A stretch of DNA of 30,108 bases from Bacteroidales bacterium UBA5281 (GTDB taxonomy: Bacteria; Bacteroidota; Bacteroidia; Bacteroidales; Lentimicrobiaceae), in assembly GCA_002410555.1 (NCBI GenBank), contig DHSR01000019.1:54020-84127 (forward strand), read 5' to 3'. Below the pieces are notes generated by a model, which was given only the letters and a program-made list of their open reading frames with translations, searched no databases and had not been told where the DNA came from. Position 1 is the first letter of the stretch; each line of letters opens with the position of its first letter. Below, piece after piece: positions 8,172 to 15,928 of this stretch. Both the position numbers and the translations under genes were made by a program.

Positions 8172-9301
8172 TGATGCAACCCTTCCATAGTATCGCCCAA
8201 CTGATCAGTGGACATAAATTCCACTGAGGGCCAGCGTTTCATTATTTGCTTCAGCAAGCTGCTGAGTTGTTTCAAACCACGTTCACGGTTTAAGGGATCA
8301 AGTCCACCCATAAAGTTAAGCCGGTGCGTGGATATAACCGCGGGTTTATTCCACTTAAAAGCAATATCAATGCGCTTCAGGCACTGTCCAATATTGTCAT
8401 CTTCCGGAGTATGGCTTGGCTCAAAGAAGGCATTTCTAACAATGTACCGCTGACCATGCGCATTTCGGGTTCCCTGGAAATGGTATTTGTATTTATACTT
8501 AAACTTTTCGGAAGCAGGTACTGCATGAGCCACTACTCCTTGTATATAATTGACCCCTTTATCTTTCAGTATGGTTTCTATTTCTGTTGGCCAGATATAG
8601 CAGGAAGCAATAAAGGAAGCAGATCTATACCCCCATAATTGCTCAAAAATACCGGCACCTTCGTCCAGAATGGATTCAAATGACATTAATTGCTCCTTAG
8701 TGTCATAATCCATTGCTTCCATATATTCCAGCCCATTGTCATAGGGTTTTTTCGCATGCACGCTAAACATATGGTGTTTAAATGCTTCTATGGTATGCTC
8801 TTCCCCGTCGCGCAACGCCTGCATCCACCTGCCTACATTTAAATGTTCCCGACCATGAAACTGAAGCTTAACTATCTTATTATCAATGCCTTCATGATAC
8901 AAATCAAAAACCCGGTCATGATTGGGATACCTTTTCAGGGTTTCGGTAAATATTTGATAATGGTAGTTGGCAAAATTATCTGCCTCGATTTTTTCGAAGT
9001 CAGGATTGGCCACCAGACTATTCGCTGTAAGCATGGCCGGCCTGCCATGAATATCTCTCACTGAATCAAGCACTTCAAAAAGCATTTCCAAATCAGTATT
9101 GGACTCCAGCATATCGTAGCGATTGTAAGGACATTGATCCACCGGGTAGCCCAAAGAGAGAAAATGTCGGTACGCTTCCGGCGAATCCATGCGGATGCTT
9201 CCCCAATCGTCTGACTCAATCACGACAATTTTCCGTTTTGTACGCCAACCGGGAATATTAAGAAGGTTTCGGGTGATGATGCTTTTGGTGCGGGCAATCA
9301 T
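8168..9301 (-). CDS. NodB/CE4-like polysaccharide deacetylase-family protein (DAC paralogue 2, cassette A)
   Basis: A 377-residue protein with N-terminal MIARTKSIITRNLLNIPGWR, then IVVIESDDWGS (Asp31-Asp32), TANSLVANPDF (92-102), LQFHGREHLN (His149, His153), RNAFFEPS and STHRLN (His326). The first His seen at position 145 in paralogue 1 is Lys here, so that position is not essential; the Asp pair and the H-x3-H are kept. No signal peptide is seen. It is by eye roughly two-thirds identical to the gene at 15929. It overlaps GT4 'b' by 4 bp. Its upstream side carries the last codons of a lost AmsD-like GT4 (9334-9377). It is probably a cytosolic deacetylase of an N-acetyl sugar in a lipid-linked intermediate; substrate and activity are inferred. 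Confidence 0.7.
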   Translation of the reverse strand: MIARTKSIITRNLLNIPGWRTKRKIVVIESDDWGSIRMDSPEAYRHFLSLGYPVDQCPYNRYDMLESNTDLEMLFEVLDSVRDIHGRPAMLTANSLVANPDFEKIEADNFANYHYQIFTETLKRYPNHDRVFDLYHEGIDNKIVKLQFHGREHLNVGRWMQALRDGEEHTIEAFKHHMFSVHAKKPYDNGLEYMEAMDYDTKEQLMSFESILDEGAGIFEQLWGYRSASFIASCYIWPTEIETILKDKGVNYIQGVVAHAVPASEKFKYKYKYHFQGTRNAHGQRYIVRNAFFEPSHTPEDDNIGQCLKRIDIAFKWNKPAVISTHRLNFMGGLDPLNRERGLKQLSSLLKQIMKRWPSVEFMSTDQLGDTMEGLHQ

Positions 9302-9377
9302 TGTTTGAGTTAAAATTGAGCAGTTAAGTGCGGCTATGCGGTTTCAGTGTTAAACAGAAAAAATCCTTGATTTCCTT
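9255..9377. repeat. Direct repeat copy A flanking a two-GT insert
   Basis: It spans the first codons of the deacetylase-like gene and the tail of a lost GT4. It aligns base by base, with few gaps, to 12144-12265, 2889 bp away in the same orientation (for example TTAAGAAGGTTTCGGGTGAT and the word TTTCAGTG near the other end). By eye about three quarters or more of positions match. The two copies bracket the genes at 9391 and 10938. Confidence 0.8.
9334..9377 (-). pseudogene. C-terminal remnant of an AmsD-like GT4
   Basis: Read on the minus strand this gives ...QGNQGFFLFNTETA-stop. It aligns with the last codons ...QKYNDFLFSTEIG-stop of the intact gene at 12224, and the shared sequence continues past the stop into the following deacetylase start. 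Only about 14 codons survive. It shows that an AmsD-like GT4 once preceded this deacetylase gene. Confidence 0.7.
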
Positions 9378-9390
9378 GACCCGGAAAAAT

Positions 9391-10524
9391 TTAATTACAG
9401 TTCAAATTTCTAATAAGCAATTGTGCGTTTTCTTTTGTAAAATCTTTAGCCGCCTTCAGGGATTGATCGCTGTAATACATTCGGTGGCTATCTTCTGTCA
9501 TTAATTCAATAAAATCAATTAATTCCTCTACCTGAGGATTGGAGAAGTTACGACCCACATCGTATTTAGCAATTAGATTGGCCAAATCGGATGACTCAGG
9601 AGCCAAACCAAGTATTGGTGCGCCAACTGCCAGATAGTTGAAAAATTTACTGGGGATTGAGTTGCCTTCTTTTAAACTCGACAAAGTGGCCACCGCAATA
9701 TCTGCAGCAGCCAGAGAAAATGGCAACATCTCCGTTGGCTGCCATTCCAAAAATCTTACATTCGGCAATATCAGCTCTTTTGCCTTTTTCTGAAGGCTGC
9801 CTTTCCCGGTGCCTTCACCCACAATTAAGATCTGTACTTTGGGATTTTTTACCTTCTTAGCTGCTTCAAGTAATACCTCTAAACCATTACCTAATCCCAG
9901 GTTTCCGGAGTACATGACAATAAATTTATCCTCCAGTTTATTTGCAAGTACAAATGCATTTTTTTCTTTCGGGACAGGCTTCAGATAATTACTATCCGTC
10001 CAGACAGGAACAACGGAAACCATTTTGTTGTGAACAAAGGCTTCCAGGTGAGTTTTCATACCCTCCGTTAAAGTAAAAATTGATGTCGCATTATGAAGGC
10101 ATTTTTTATGTAACCACACCCACAGCCGCGAAAGGATTGATTTATTGCGAAAGGGTAGAAATTTTGCCGGAGATTCAATGTGTATATCGTAAAAAAAAAG
10201 GGAATAACTGTTTTTGACAAAAAAAGGAAGCAAAGGTGAAAACAGAGGATTTGTTACAATTAACAGATGGGTGCCTTTTGCCTTTACCCAAACGAGATAA
10301 ATCATCTGAACAAAGGCAAAAACCGCGCTAATAAACTGAGAAAATATACTGGTTTTACGATATTCCGCCACACGATACAAACGGATGGATGCATTCAAAG
10401 GAGTATTCCGCTGCACCAAACGTCCGGTGATCAATGATACTTCGTAACCTGCTTCATCAAAAGCATTGGCCAGATCAATCATCAGATAGCCGGAATCCTG
10501 ATTAAGAATGGTTATTTTCTTCAC
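9391..10524 (-). CDS. GT4 glycosyltransferase, WbuB-like (possible L-FucNAc transferase)
   Basis: A 377-residue GT-B protein. Its N-terminal half (KKITILNQDSGYLMIDLANAF) and a donor half with VPVWTDSNYLKPVPKEKN, MYSGNLGLGNGLEVLLEA, ILIVGEGTGKGSL and EGNSIPSKFFNYLAVGAPIL resemble the WbuB-like branch of GT4. In that branch the second half of E-x7-E reads SKxxxYLA.G.P. A hydrophobic stretch near residues 60-80 may anchor it to the membrane. E. coli WbuB adds L-FucNAc; with an FnlA-type gene at the cluster end the same role is plausible here, but this is inference. It lies inside the segment bracketed by the 9255/12144 direct repeats, with a 413-bp gap upstream. Confidence 0.82.
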   Translation of the reverse strand: MKKITILNQDSGYLMIDLANAFDEAGYEVSLITGRLVQRNTPLNASIRLYRVAEYRKTSIFSQFISAVFAFVQMIYLVWVKAKGTHLLIVTNPLFSPLLPFFVKNSYSLFFYDIHIESPAKFLPFRNKSILSRLWVWLHKKCLHNATSIFTLTEGMKTHLEAFVHNKMVSVVPVWTDSNYLKPVPKEKNAFVLANKLEDKFIVMYSGNLGLGNGLEVLLEAAKKVKNPKVQILIVGEGTGKGSLQKKAKELILPNVRFLEWQPTEMLPFSLAAADIAVATLSSLKEGNSIPSKFFNYLAVGAPILGLAPESSDLANLIAKYDVGRNFSNPQVEELIDFIELMTEDSHRMYYSDQSLKAAKDFTKENAQLLIRNLNCN

Positions 10525-10717
10525 AGTTATTTACCTGCAATTAAATCCCACAGTTTAATCGAAGTCACAAATACTTGCTTCGAACGGCATTTAAGCATAG
10601 TGGAGAATGATGATTTCAGTTTTTAGAGTGTTTACTCAAGGTTTTCTGGAAAAATAGCACTATTCTTTGGTTCATTTCAATTGAAAAATCAAATGTATCC
10701 AACCAGCTTTAAACAGG
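10525..10717. other. Intergenic stretch without recognised features
   Basis: This is the first part of the 413-bp gap between two GT4 genes. It has no convincing reading frame and no TAnnTTTG-type promoter. It holds no repeat shared with the rest of the window that I can see. The second part of the gap is the palindromic element at 10718-10946. Confidence 0.5.
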
Positions 10718-10946
10718 GCCTGCTGAAAATCAATATATCCTTGGATGTCAGTATGGTATGACAACATATGTTATGTTATATGCAAGATTTTTCTCGCCAT
10801 ACGTCCACATTCCATGCTTTTCAGCAGACCAAAATAAAACCTGTAAATCTTGTAAATTCTGTCAAAAAACAAAACAGTAAATTCTGTCACAAAAGACAAG
10901 TTATTAATTTATGAGGTATTAGACGATCAGGAGTTTTTCAGCAGGC
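10718..10946. mobile_element. Putative MITE-like palindromic element or IS remnant
   Basis: GCCTGCTGAAAA at 10718-10729 is mirrored by TTTTCAGCAG at 10818-10827 and by TTTTTCAGCAGGC at 10934-10946. Between the first two lies a further imperfect inverted pair (GGATGTCAGTATGG against CCATACGTCCACATTCC), so 10718-10827 could fold into one long hairpin. TTTAAA lies just outside both outer ends (10709-10714 and 10947-10952). CAGCAGG-type termini are seen in Bacteroidota IS elements, but no transposase gene is present. The inner part also holds GTAAATTCTGTCA twice (10852-10890). The right end supplies the last codons of the gene at 10938. Confidence 0.5.
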
Positions 10947-12068
10947 TTTAAATACATTTATAAAAGTCTTAGCTGCATTCCGTACTCGTTCATGATAAGG
11001 CTCATAAAATCCATCATCCATGTTTCGTTCTGGGAAAGAAGCAAGTATTTTCGCAAGTTCTTTATCGTCATGAGGTTCAAAGAAAGTTCCGGTTTCACCC
11101 AATTGCTCTATGTTAACCGGTAAAGAAGAAGCTATAACCGGAATTTGCAATGAGATGGCATCTTCTATAACCGTGCTCCACCCCTCAAACAAACTGGGCT
11201 GAATTATTGCTCTGGCATGTTTCATTAAAAGCAATTGCTCATCGCGCGGGATCAGGCCCAACAGACTAATATTGCCTGAGAGATTATTTTCATCAATAAT
11301 TTTATGAAGCTTTTGCATATAGGATGAAAAAGAAGCTTCCCTGAATCGACCAGTCATAGCAATATGTACAATTTCGCCAGACTTTTTTAATTGTGTTAAA
11401 GCATTTAATATAACTTCATGATTTTTGTGAGGGTGGAATTGGTTCGATACCATGAAATATTCTTCAGGAAGATTATAATTTGATCTTACCTCATCAAAAT
11501 CCAGACGGCTGAAATCATCAACTACTGAACTAAAATGAAAAACATGCAGATTCAGCGATTTCCTGACCTTAAAAAACTTTCTGAAATCATTAGCAACCGC
11601 CTCGCTCGACACAACAAGATCATCCATATTTCGCAGCATCAATCTTATGCGCAAATCCCGCTCGAAGCGTTTACGTAAGCTAAAAAAGTCCGGATAGTGT
11701 TTATGCTGAAGATCGGCATACCAGCTTAAGACTTTAATTGGCTGCTGGCATCTTACAGGCACATCCATCACGGGAAAAACACCATTCAGGTCTTTATACT
11801 CCATCAAAATTTTATCAATAAATAGATTTTTGCCTCTCAACCATGAATAAAAAGTCCCTTTAATTACTGAAGGGAAGGTCCATTCAACCGGTATAAGATA
11901 TGGGTATTCTATGGAGTCTAAATATTTTTTAAGATCGGGCCTGTAGAATACAGTAACTTCGGGCATCTCATCATCATCCAGCCAATTGAGTATCCTGATA
12001 AGGTTCTGAATGTAAATGATCCCACCCATCCAAACCGGATTAAAATTAAAAATGATTCCGATTTTCAT
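10938..12068 (-). CDS. GT4 glycosyltransferase (MtfB-like), C-terminus set by a repeat
   Basis: A 376-residue GT4. MKIGIIFNFNPVWMGGIIYIQN carries the GG loop of the acceptor domain. The donor half has MVSNQFHPHKNHEVILNAL, then MTGRF, LLGLIPRDEQLLLMKHA, and PSLFEGWSTVIEDAISLQIPVIAS, with E-x7-E at FEGWSTVIED (Asp follows the second Glu). This resembles the mannosyltransferase MtfB-like branch. The ATG overlaps by 4 bp (ATGA) the stop of a 41-codon ORF that begins as a truncated deacetylase. The final codons (Ala-Cys-stop) are formed by the CAGCAGGC end of the palindromic element, so the original C-terminus may have been slightly changed. Specificity is unknown. Confidence 0.85.
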   Translation of the reverse strand: MKIGIIFNFNPVWMGGIIYIQNLIRILNWLDDDEMPEVTVFYRPDLKKYLDSIEYPYLIPVEWTFPSVIKGTFYSWLRGKNLFIDKILMEYKDLNGVFPVMDVPVRCQQPIKVLSWYADLQHKHYPDFFSLRKRFERDLRIRLMLRNMDDLVVSSEAVANDFRKFFKVRKSLNLHVFHFSSVVDDFSRLDFDEVRSNYNLPEEYFMVSNQFHPHKNHEVILNALTQLKKSGEIVHIAMTGRFREASFSSYMQKLHKIIDENNLSGNISLLGLIPRDEQLLLMKHARAIIQPSLFEGWSTVIEDAISLQIPVIASSLPVNIEQLGETGTFFEPHDDKELAKILASFPERNMDDGFYEPYHERVRNAAKTFINVFKAC

Positions 12069-12190
12069 TCATAATTTTTCCTCACCTGACATTGATTTAC
12101 CAACTCCTCTAAGGTCAATCCTCCGCTTGGCCCTCCAGCTCCTGGATTTTAAGAAGGTTTCGGGTGATAACACTTTTAGTTCTGGCAATC
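12065..12190 (-). pseudogene. 41-codon hybrid ORF: truncated deacetylase start
   Basis: The minus-strand ORF begins MIARTKSVITRNLLKI, matching the first 16 codons of the deacetylase-like gene at 8168 (MIARTKSIITRNLLNI), and then runs into unrelated sequence (QELEGQAGLTLEELVNQ...). It stops at 12065-12067, where TGA overlaps the ATG of the GT4 at 10938. It lacks all motifs of the family and must be inactive as an enzyme. It could still serve as a leader ORF that couples translation to the GT4. It is a remnant of a sixth deacetylase gene or of a duplication breakpoint. Confidence 0.75.
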
Positions 12191-12265
12191 ATTATTTGAG
12201 TTAAATTCAGTAATTAAGTGAAACTATCCAATTTCAGTGCTAAACAAAAAATCATTGTATTTCTG
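12144..12265. repeat. Direct repeat copy B flanking a two-GT insert
   Basis: Partner of 9255-9377. Here the GT4 side is intact (last codons of the gene at 12224) while the deacetylase side is truncated. In copy A the reverse holds. The complementary arrangement shows that both derive from one AmsD-like GT4 > deacetylase junction. Confidence 0.8.
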
Positions 12266-13318
12266 TCCTATAAGCTCAGGATTAAACTTTTGTATGGACT
12301 CAATGGCTGCCGCACCCATCTGCATCCGCAATTGTTCATTATTCATTAACAGGGATAGCTTTTTCACGAACAATTTCTGATCGAATAGCGGGATTAAAAA
12401 CCCATTCTTGTCATCATCAATCATATCCGAAGGCCCGGCCACGCAATCAAAAGCTATTACCGGGAGCCCCGCTGCCATGGCTTCGCCAATTACATTGGGA
12501 AAACCTTCGGAACTTGAGGTAAAAGCAAAAACCTTGCTCTTTTGGTAATACTTGTTCACATGGTTAATGTTACCGGTTAATTCTATCTTATCCTCAGCAT
12601 TCATTGCCACAACTTTAGCCTTAAGCTGCTTAAAGACATTTCCATTGACCACATCCCCACCAGCTATCACCAGTTTCCAGCCGGGCTCATAACAGGCAAG
12701 AAAAATATCAATCAACAGATCGTGATGTTTTGAAGGTATCAACCGGCCCACGCTGAGTATAATATTCTCTTTATCAATGCCTTCCGAAGAAACGAACCCC
12801 TGAATAGGATTACCGATAACTTCTATATTTGAGTGGCGGATGATTTTGGCATAAATATCCCTGGCAGTGGTGGTTTGTAAAATTATTTCTGCTGCCATGG
12901 GGTATAATACCTTTCTCAACCAATTGTGAACACGGCCCAGACTCTTATCCGGCTGGCAACGATCAGAAATATAAACGGGATAACTCAATCCTAACAATGA
13001 TAGCAGTACAAAACTGTTCCAATATTCACCAAAACTAAGCACAGCATCAGGCTTCAGCGTTTTTATTTTGCCGCGAATGAAAAGCATGGTTTTAAGGCTA
13101 TAGTAAAAGCGTTTTTTGTTCTTAAAATCAAAGTCAGGCGTATGAACCTGAACTCTCTCATTCAATGGATAGAATTGCTGCTTTGAGATTCCATATAGAA
13201 TAATATAGACTTCACGATTGGCATGTTCTGCAAAATAATTAGCCAATACACTTATAGCTCTTTGCAAGCCGCCAGGACCCAATGATGGTGAAAGTAAAAC
13301 AAGTTTTTTATTTGGCAC
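12224..13318 (-). CDS. GT4 glycosyltransferase, AmsD/PglH-like
   Basis: A 364-residue GT4. The start MPNKKLVLLSPSLGPGGLQRAIS has the GG loop. It continues with NIILSVGRLIPSKHHDLLIDIF, KLVIAGGD, IELTGNINHVNKYYQKSKVFAFTSSSEGFPNVIGEAMAAGLPVIAFDC (E-x7-E) and GPSDMI. This is the pattern of the AmsD/PglH-like branch, whose known members add Gal or GalNAc to lipid-linked oligosaccharides. It is the only intact copy of a gene that is also present as a 14-codon tail at 9334 and as a broken copy at 18059. Downstream it runs into a truncated deacetylase start. Upstream there is a 244-bp gap with a palindromic repeat. Confidence 0.88.
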   Translation of the reverse strand: MPNKKLVLLSPSLGPGGLQRAISVLANYFAEHANREVYIILYGISKQQFYPLNERVQVHTPDFDFKNKKRFYYSLKTMLFIRGKIKTLKPDAVLSFGEYWNSFVLLSLLGLSYPVYISDRCQPDKSLGRVHNWLRKVLYPMAAEIILQTTTARDIYAKIIRHSNIEVIGNPIQGFVSSEGIDKENIILSVGRLIPSKHHDLLIDIFLACYEPGWKLVIAGGDVVNGNVFKQLKAKVVAMNAEDKIELTGNINHVNKYYQKSKVFAFTSSSEGFPNVIGEAMAAGLPVIAFDCVAGPSDMIDDDKNGFLIPLFDQKLFVKKLSLLMNNEQLRMQMGAAAIESIQKFNPELIGQKYNDFLFSTEIG

Positions 13319-13369
13319 TTTTTTGATTCAGCTTATGAATAATAAATCACTATTGTCAGGTAAAAACCA

Positions 13370-13472
13370 GGAGGTTTTTCGCTTCGCTCTGAATGACAGA
13401 TTGTTGTGTCGAAAGGAGGACAATTGCCTGTCATTCAGAATCCCGCACGTGCGGGATGAAGTGAAGAATCTC
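13370..13472. repeat. Palindromic dispersed-type repeat (CTGAATGACAG / CTGTCATTCAG)
   Basis: CTGAATGACAG at 13389-13399 and its exact reverse complement at 13428-13438 form an 11-bp stem around a 28-nt loop. Next to it lies a perfect 18-bp palindrome, ATCCCGCACGTGCGGGAT (13440-13457), then GAAGTGAAGAATCTC. Such 'CTGAATGACAG ... GAAGAATC' units are, from general experience, dispersed between genes in many Bacteroidota genomes. The stem could act as a terminator or mRNA-end structure between two GT genes. No T-tract directly follows on either strand. Confidence 0.75.
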
Positions 13473-13562
13473 ATTCTTTAATAAATATTTTACCGGACAA
13501 TACTAATAATAAATATAAAACAGGGTTTATTCATCGTGTCACCATTTATTCTACGTTGTTTT

Positions 13563-14774
13563 TTACTTAACCAAACCTTCATACAACTTCAAATAATCCA
13601 TAAACCGGTCATCTTTATTAAATAATTTCAAAGCCCTTTCCCGACAATTTTTCCTTATTGTTTTCCGGTCTTGAGAACCTATTGTTTCAATTGCTATTTT
13701 CAATCCATTAATATCTCCCTTCTCAACTACAATACCCGTCAACTTATCAATAGCTTCAGGACTCCCTCCTGTATTATAAGTTATAACTGGTGTCCCACAG
13801 GCCAATGCCTCTATGTTAGTAGTCGGAAAGTTATCCTGCCAGGTTGGATTTACGAAAACATCCGCATTCGAATAAAGTCCGGCGAGTTCTTCAACATTTT
13901 CTGTACGTGCAATACCCCTGATGTTATCAGGCAGACTGTTGATCTGTTCAGTTTTCAGCCCCACCAAAAAGATGAGATATTCTGAAGGCAGCAACTTGCT
14001 GAGCTTAATGAACTCATCCAGTCCTTTGCGATGGGACCATATGTAGGCAACACCAAGGATCATTTTTTTATTTCCGATTCCGTACTTTTCCCGCACCCCT
14101 GGCTGATTAACAGGCTTAAAAACATCTGTATTTACCCCATTATTGATTACCTGCAGAGGATAACCGGAGAGGAAAGACTGCTTTACCAGCTTCGCCAGCC
14201 AGTCAGATGGTGTAACAAGCGTCAGATTTTCAACTCCGTTAAAAATAACCTTCTTTTCAGCATAATTTTCCTTTGACCGATCCACAAACCAACTCGCAGG
14301 ATATGCTCTTTTACTGGGACAATCAAAGCAACCGGTTTTCCAGCGATCACAACCAACAAAATCAAAGTAACAGCAATGACCGGTAAACGACCAGCAATCG
14401 TGCAAGGTATAAACAACAGGCTTATTTGCTGCTTTCAGATAATCGAATAATATTCGCATGTTCAGGTAGTAACCATGAACATTGTGGATGCCTATCACAT
14501 CGGGGTTAATCCTTTCAATCTTTCTGATGAGTTTTTTCGTAAATGATTTCGATCCATATCCGTGCAGGTCAAACACCCTTGTTTTGAATGCGTGGGTATA
14601 AAAATCCAACTTATTACCCACCTTGATAATTTTCGATTTGCTCCCCCCCGCACCAATATCACTGTATGCTACATAACTCTCATGACCTCTTTTCATGGCC
14701 ATTTGACCAATTTCTTCTGCTATCCGGCCAATGGCCGAAGTATTTAGGGTAGAACTAACCTGAAGCAGTTTCAT
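13563..14774 (-). CDS. GT4 glycosyltransferase, cassette gene 'a', copy C
   Basis: A 403-residue GT4, a close paralogue of 5803. It has MKLLQVSSTLNTSAIGRIAEE, GIHNVHGYYLNMR, HDCWSFTGHCCYF (C127, C134, C135), GCDRW (C142) and C..CPSKRAYPASW (C149, C152). The donor site carries DNFPTTNIE with Asp in place of the first Glu, and CGTPVITYNTGGSPEA. The start codon overlaps the stop of GT4 'b' by one base (TAATG), slightly different from the 4-bp overlap in copy A. It is the last gene of its cassette; a 244-bp repeat-bearing gap follows before the AmsD-like GT4. Confidence 0.9.
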   Translation of the reverse strand: MKLLQVSSTLNTSAIGRIAEEIGQMAMKRGHESYVAYSDIGAGGSKSKIIKVGNKLDFYTHAFKTRVFDLHGYGSKSFTKKLIRKIERINPDVIGIHNVHGYYLNMRILFDYLKAANKPVVYTLHDCWSFTGHCCYFDFVGCDRWKTGCFDCPSKRAYPASWFVDRSKENYAEKKVIFNGVENLTLVTPSDWLAKLVKQSFLSGYPLQVINNGVNTDVFKPVNQPGVREKYGIGNKKMILGVAYIWSHRKGLDEFIKLSKLLPSEYLIFLVGLKTEQINSLPDNIRGIARTENVEELAGLYSNADVFVNPTWQDNFPTTNIEALACGTPVITYNTGGSPEAIDKLTGIVVEKGDINGLKIAIETIGSQDRKTIRKNCRERALKLFNKDDRFMDYLKLYEGLVK

Positions 14775-15928
14775 TAAGTTGTCGGCTTAAATTCAAGTAA
14801 TTCGTACACCTGTTCAAGAATTGCATCATCGTTAAATACTTCAGCCCTTTCCAGCGATTTCTTCCGGAAATATGCCTGCTTCTCAGGCATGGCAATCATT
14901 TCCTTTAATCCACGATAAATACTTACTGCAGATTGCTTAACCATCATTCCATATTGTCCGCTCCCCACCAATTCCCGGCATCCGCTGCAATCGGTGACAA
15001 CAGCCGGCAAGCCAAGGATCATGGCTTCGCATAAAGCTGTGGGTAAACCTTCCGAAACCGATGTCATAACGAATATATCAGATAACTTAAGGTATGGAAA
15101 TGGATTGTTAATGAACCCTGATAAAATGACTTCATTTTCCAGGTCCAGATCTTTAACCAAGGTCCTGAGCTCATTTTCCAGATCACCGTTTCCAAGTATT
15201 CTGATTCTGAATCTGATTCCATCATCCTTAAGCAATCGCGCAGCCCTGATCAGTTTGTCGTATCCCTTCACAGGAAGTAAGACGCCAAGGGCAATGATAT
15301 TAGTAACATTAGGATCAAAAGGCTCTGAGACGGGGGCTTCCGCCTTATCTCTAACTCCAGAAGCATCAATCATATTATAAATCACTTTCATCGAAGGAAA
15401 ATGACCAAAAATACCTTCAAACTCCATTTTCGAATCGTTCGAAACGAATACGATGGTATCTAATTTGCTGTAGCGATGTTTTATTACTCTTTTTTTATAC
15501 GCACCTGTATAAAACTTTTCAAAATTCCGGTAGGTTTGGTAACTCGAGTGCACCCAACTGATCTTACGCGAAATTTTAGACTTTAAAAAGAAAAGAATAT
15601 CAGTAAAACCGCTGTCGAGGAATGAGATGCCTATATCATAATGACCGCTGATTTTCCAATTTGCAAGCCAACGGTAAGTAAAATTAAAATTGTACCGCAC
15701 ATGCAATCCATTGAAAACTTTGCATGTAAGTTCATTGCTGAATAATGTGAAGACTTTTACCTGTGCCGGAATTTCTCCGAAATAAATCCCCCTTTTCTCT
15801 ACAACACACAAATCTACTTCATATCGATCAAAATCAAATTTCTTTAGAAGATTTACCAATACCCGCTCTGCCCCGCCTTCTTCGAGCGAAGGAATAATGA
15901 ACAAAATCCTTAGTTTTTGAGGAACCAT
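14774..15928 (-). CDS. GT4 glycosyltransferase, cassette gene 'b', copy C
   Basis: A 384-residue GT4, paralogue of 7014. SLEEGGAERVLVNLL lies near the N-terminus; the middle has WVHSSYQTYRNFEKFYTGAYKK; the donor half has LGVLLPVKGYDKLI, RILGNGDL, SEGLPTALCEAM (E-x7-E) and TDCSGCREL. It starts directly at the end of the deacetylase-like gene, with no intervening bases, and overlaps GT4 'a' by one base, so a coupled operon is clear. Both 'b' copies keep all family motifs and look functional. Confidence 0.9.
   Translation of the reverse strand: MVPQKLRILFIIPSLEEGGAERVLVNLLKKFDFDRYEVDLCVVEKRGIYFGEIPAQVKVFTLFSNELTCKVFNGLHVRYNFNFTYRWLANWKISGHYDIGISFLDSGFTDILFFLKSKISRKISWVHSSYQTYRNFEKFYTGAYKKRVIKHRYSKLDTIVFVSNDSKMEFEGIFGHFPSMKVIYNMIDASGVRDKAEAPVSEPFDPNVTNIIALGVLLPVKGYDKLIRAARLLKDDGIRFRIRILGNGDLENELRTLVKDLDLENEVILSGFINNPFPYLKLSDIFVMTSVSEGLPTALCEAMILGLPAVVTDCSGCRELVGSGQYGMMVKQSAVSIYRGLKEMIAMPEKQAYFRKKSLERAEVFNDDAILEQVYELLEFKPTT

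Noticed and set aside
14994..15380. Plus-strand 128-codon ORF opposite GT4 'b' copy C
   Set aside because: Antisense to conserved GT4 motifs, with low-complexity Ser-rich content; a shadow frame.
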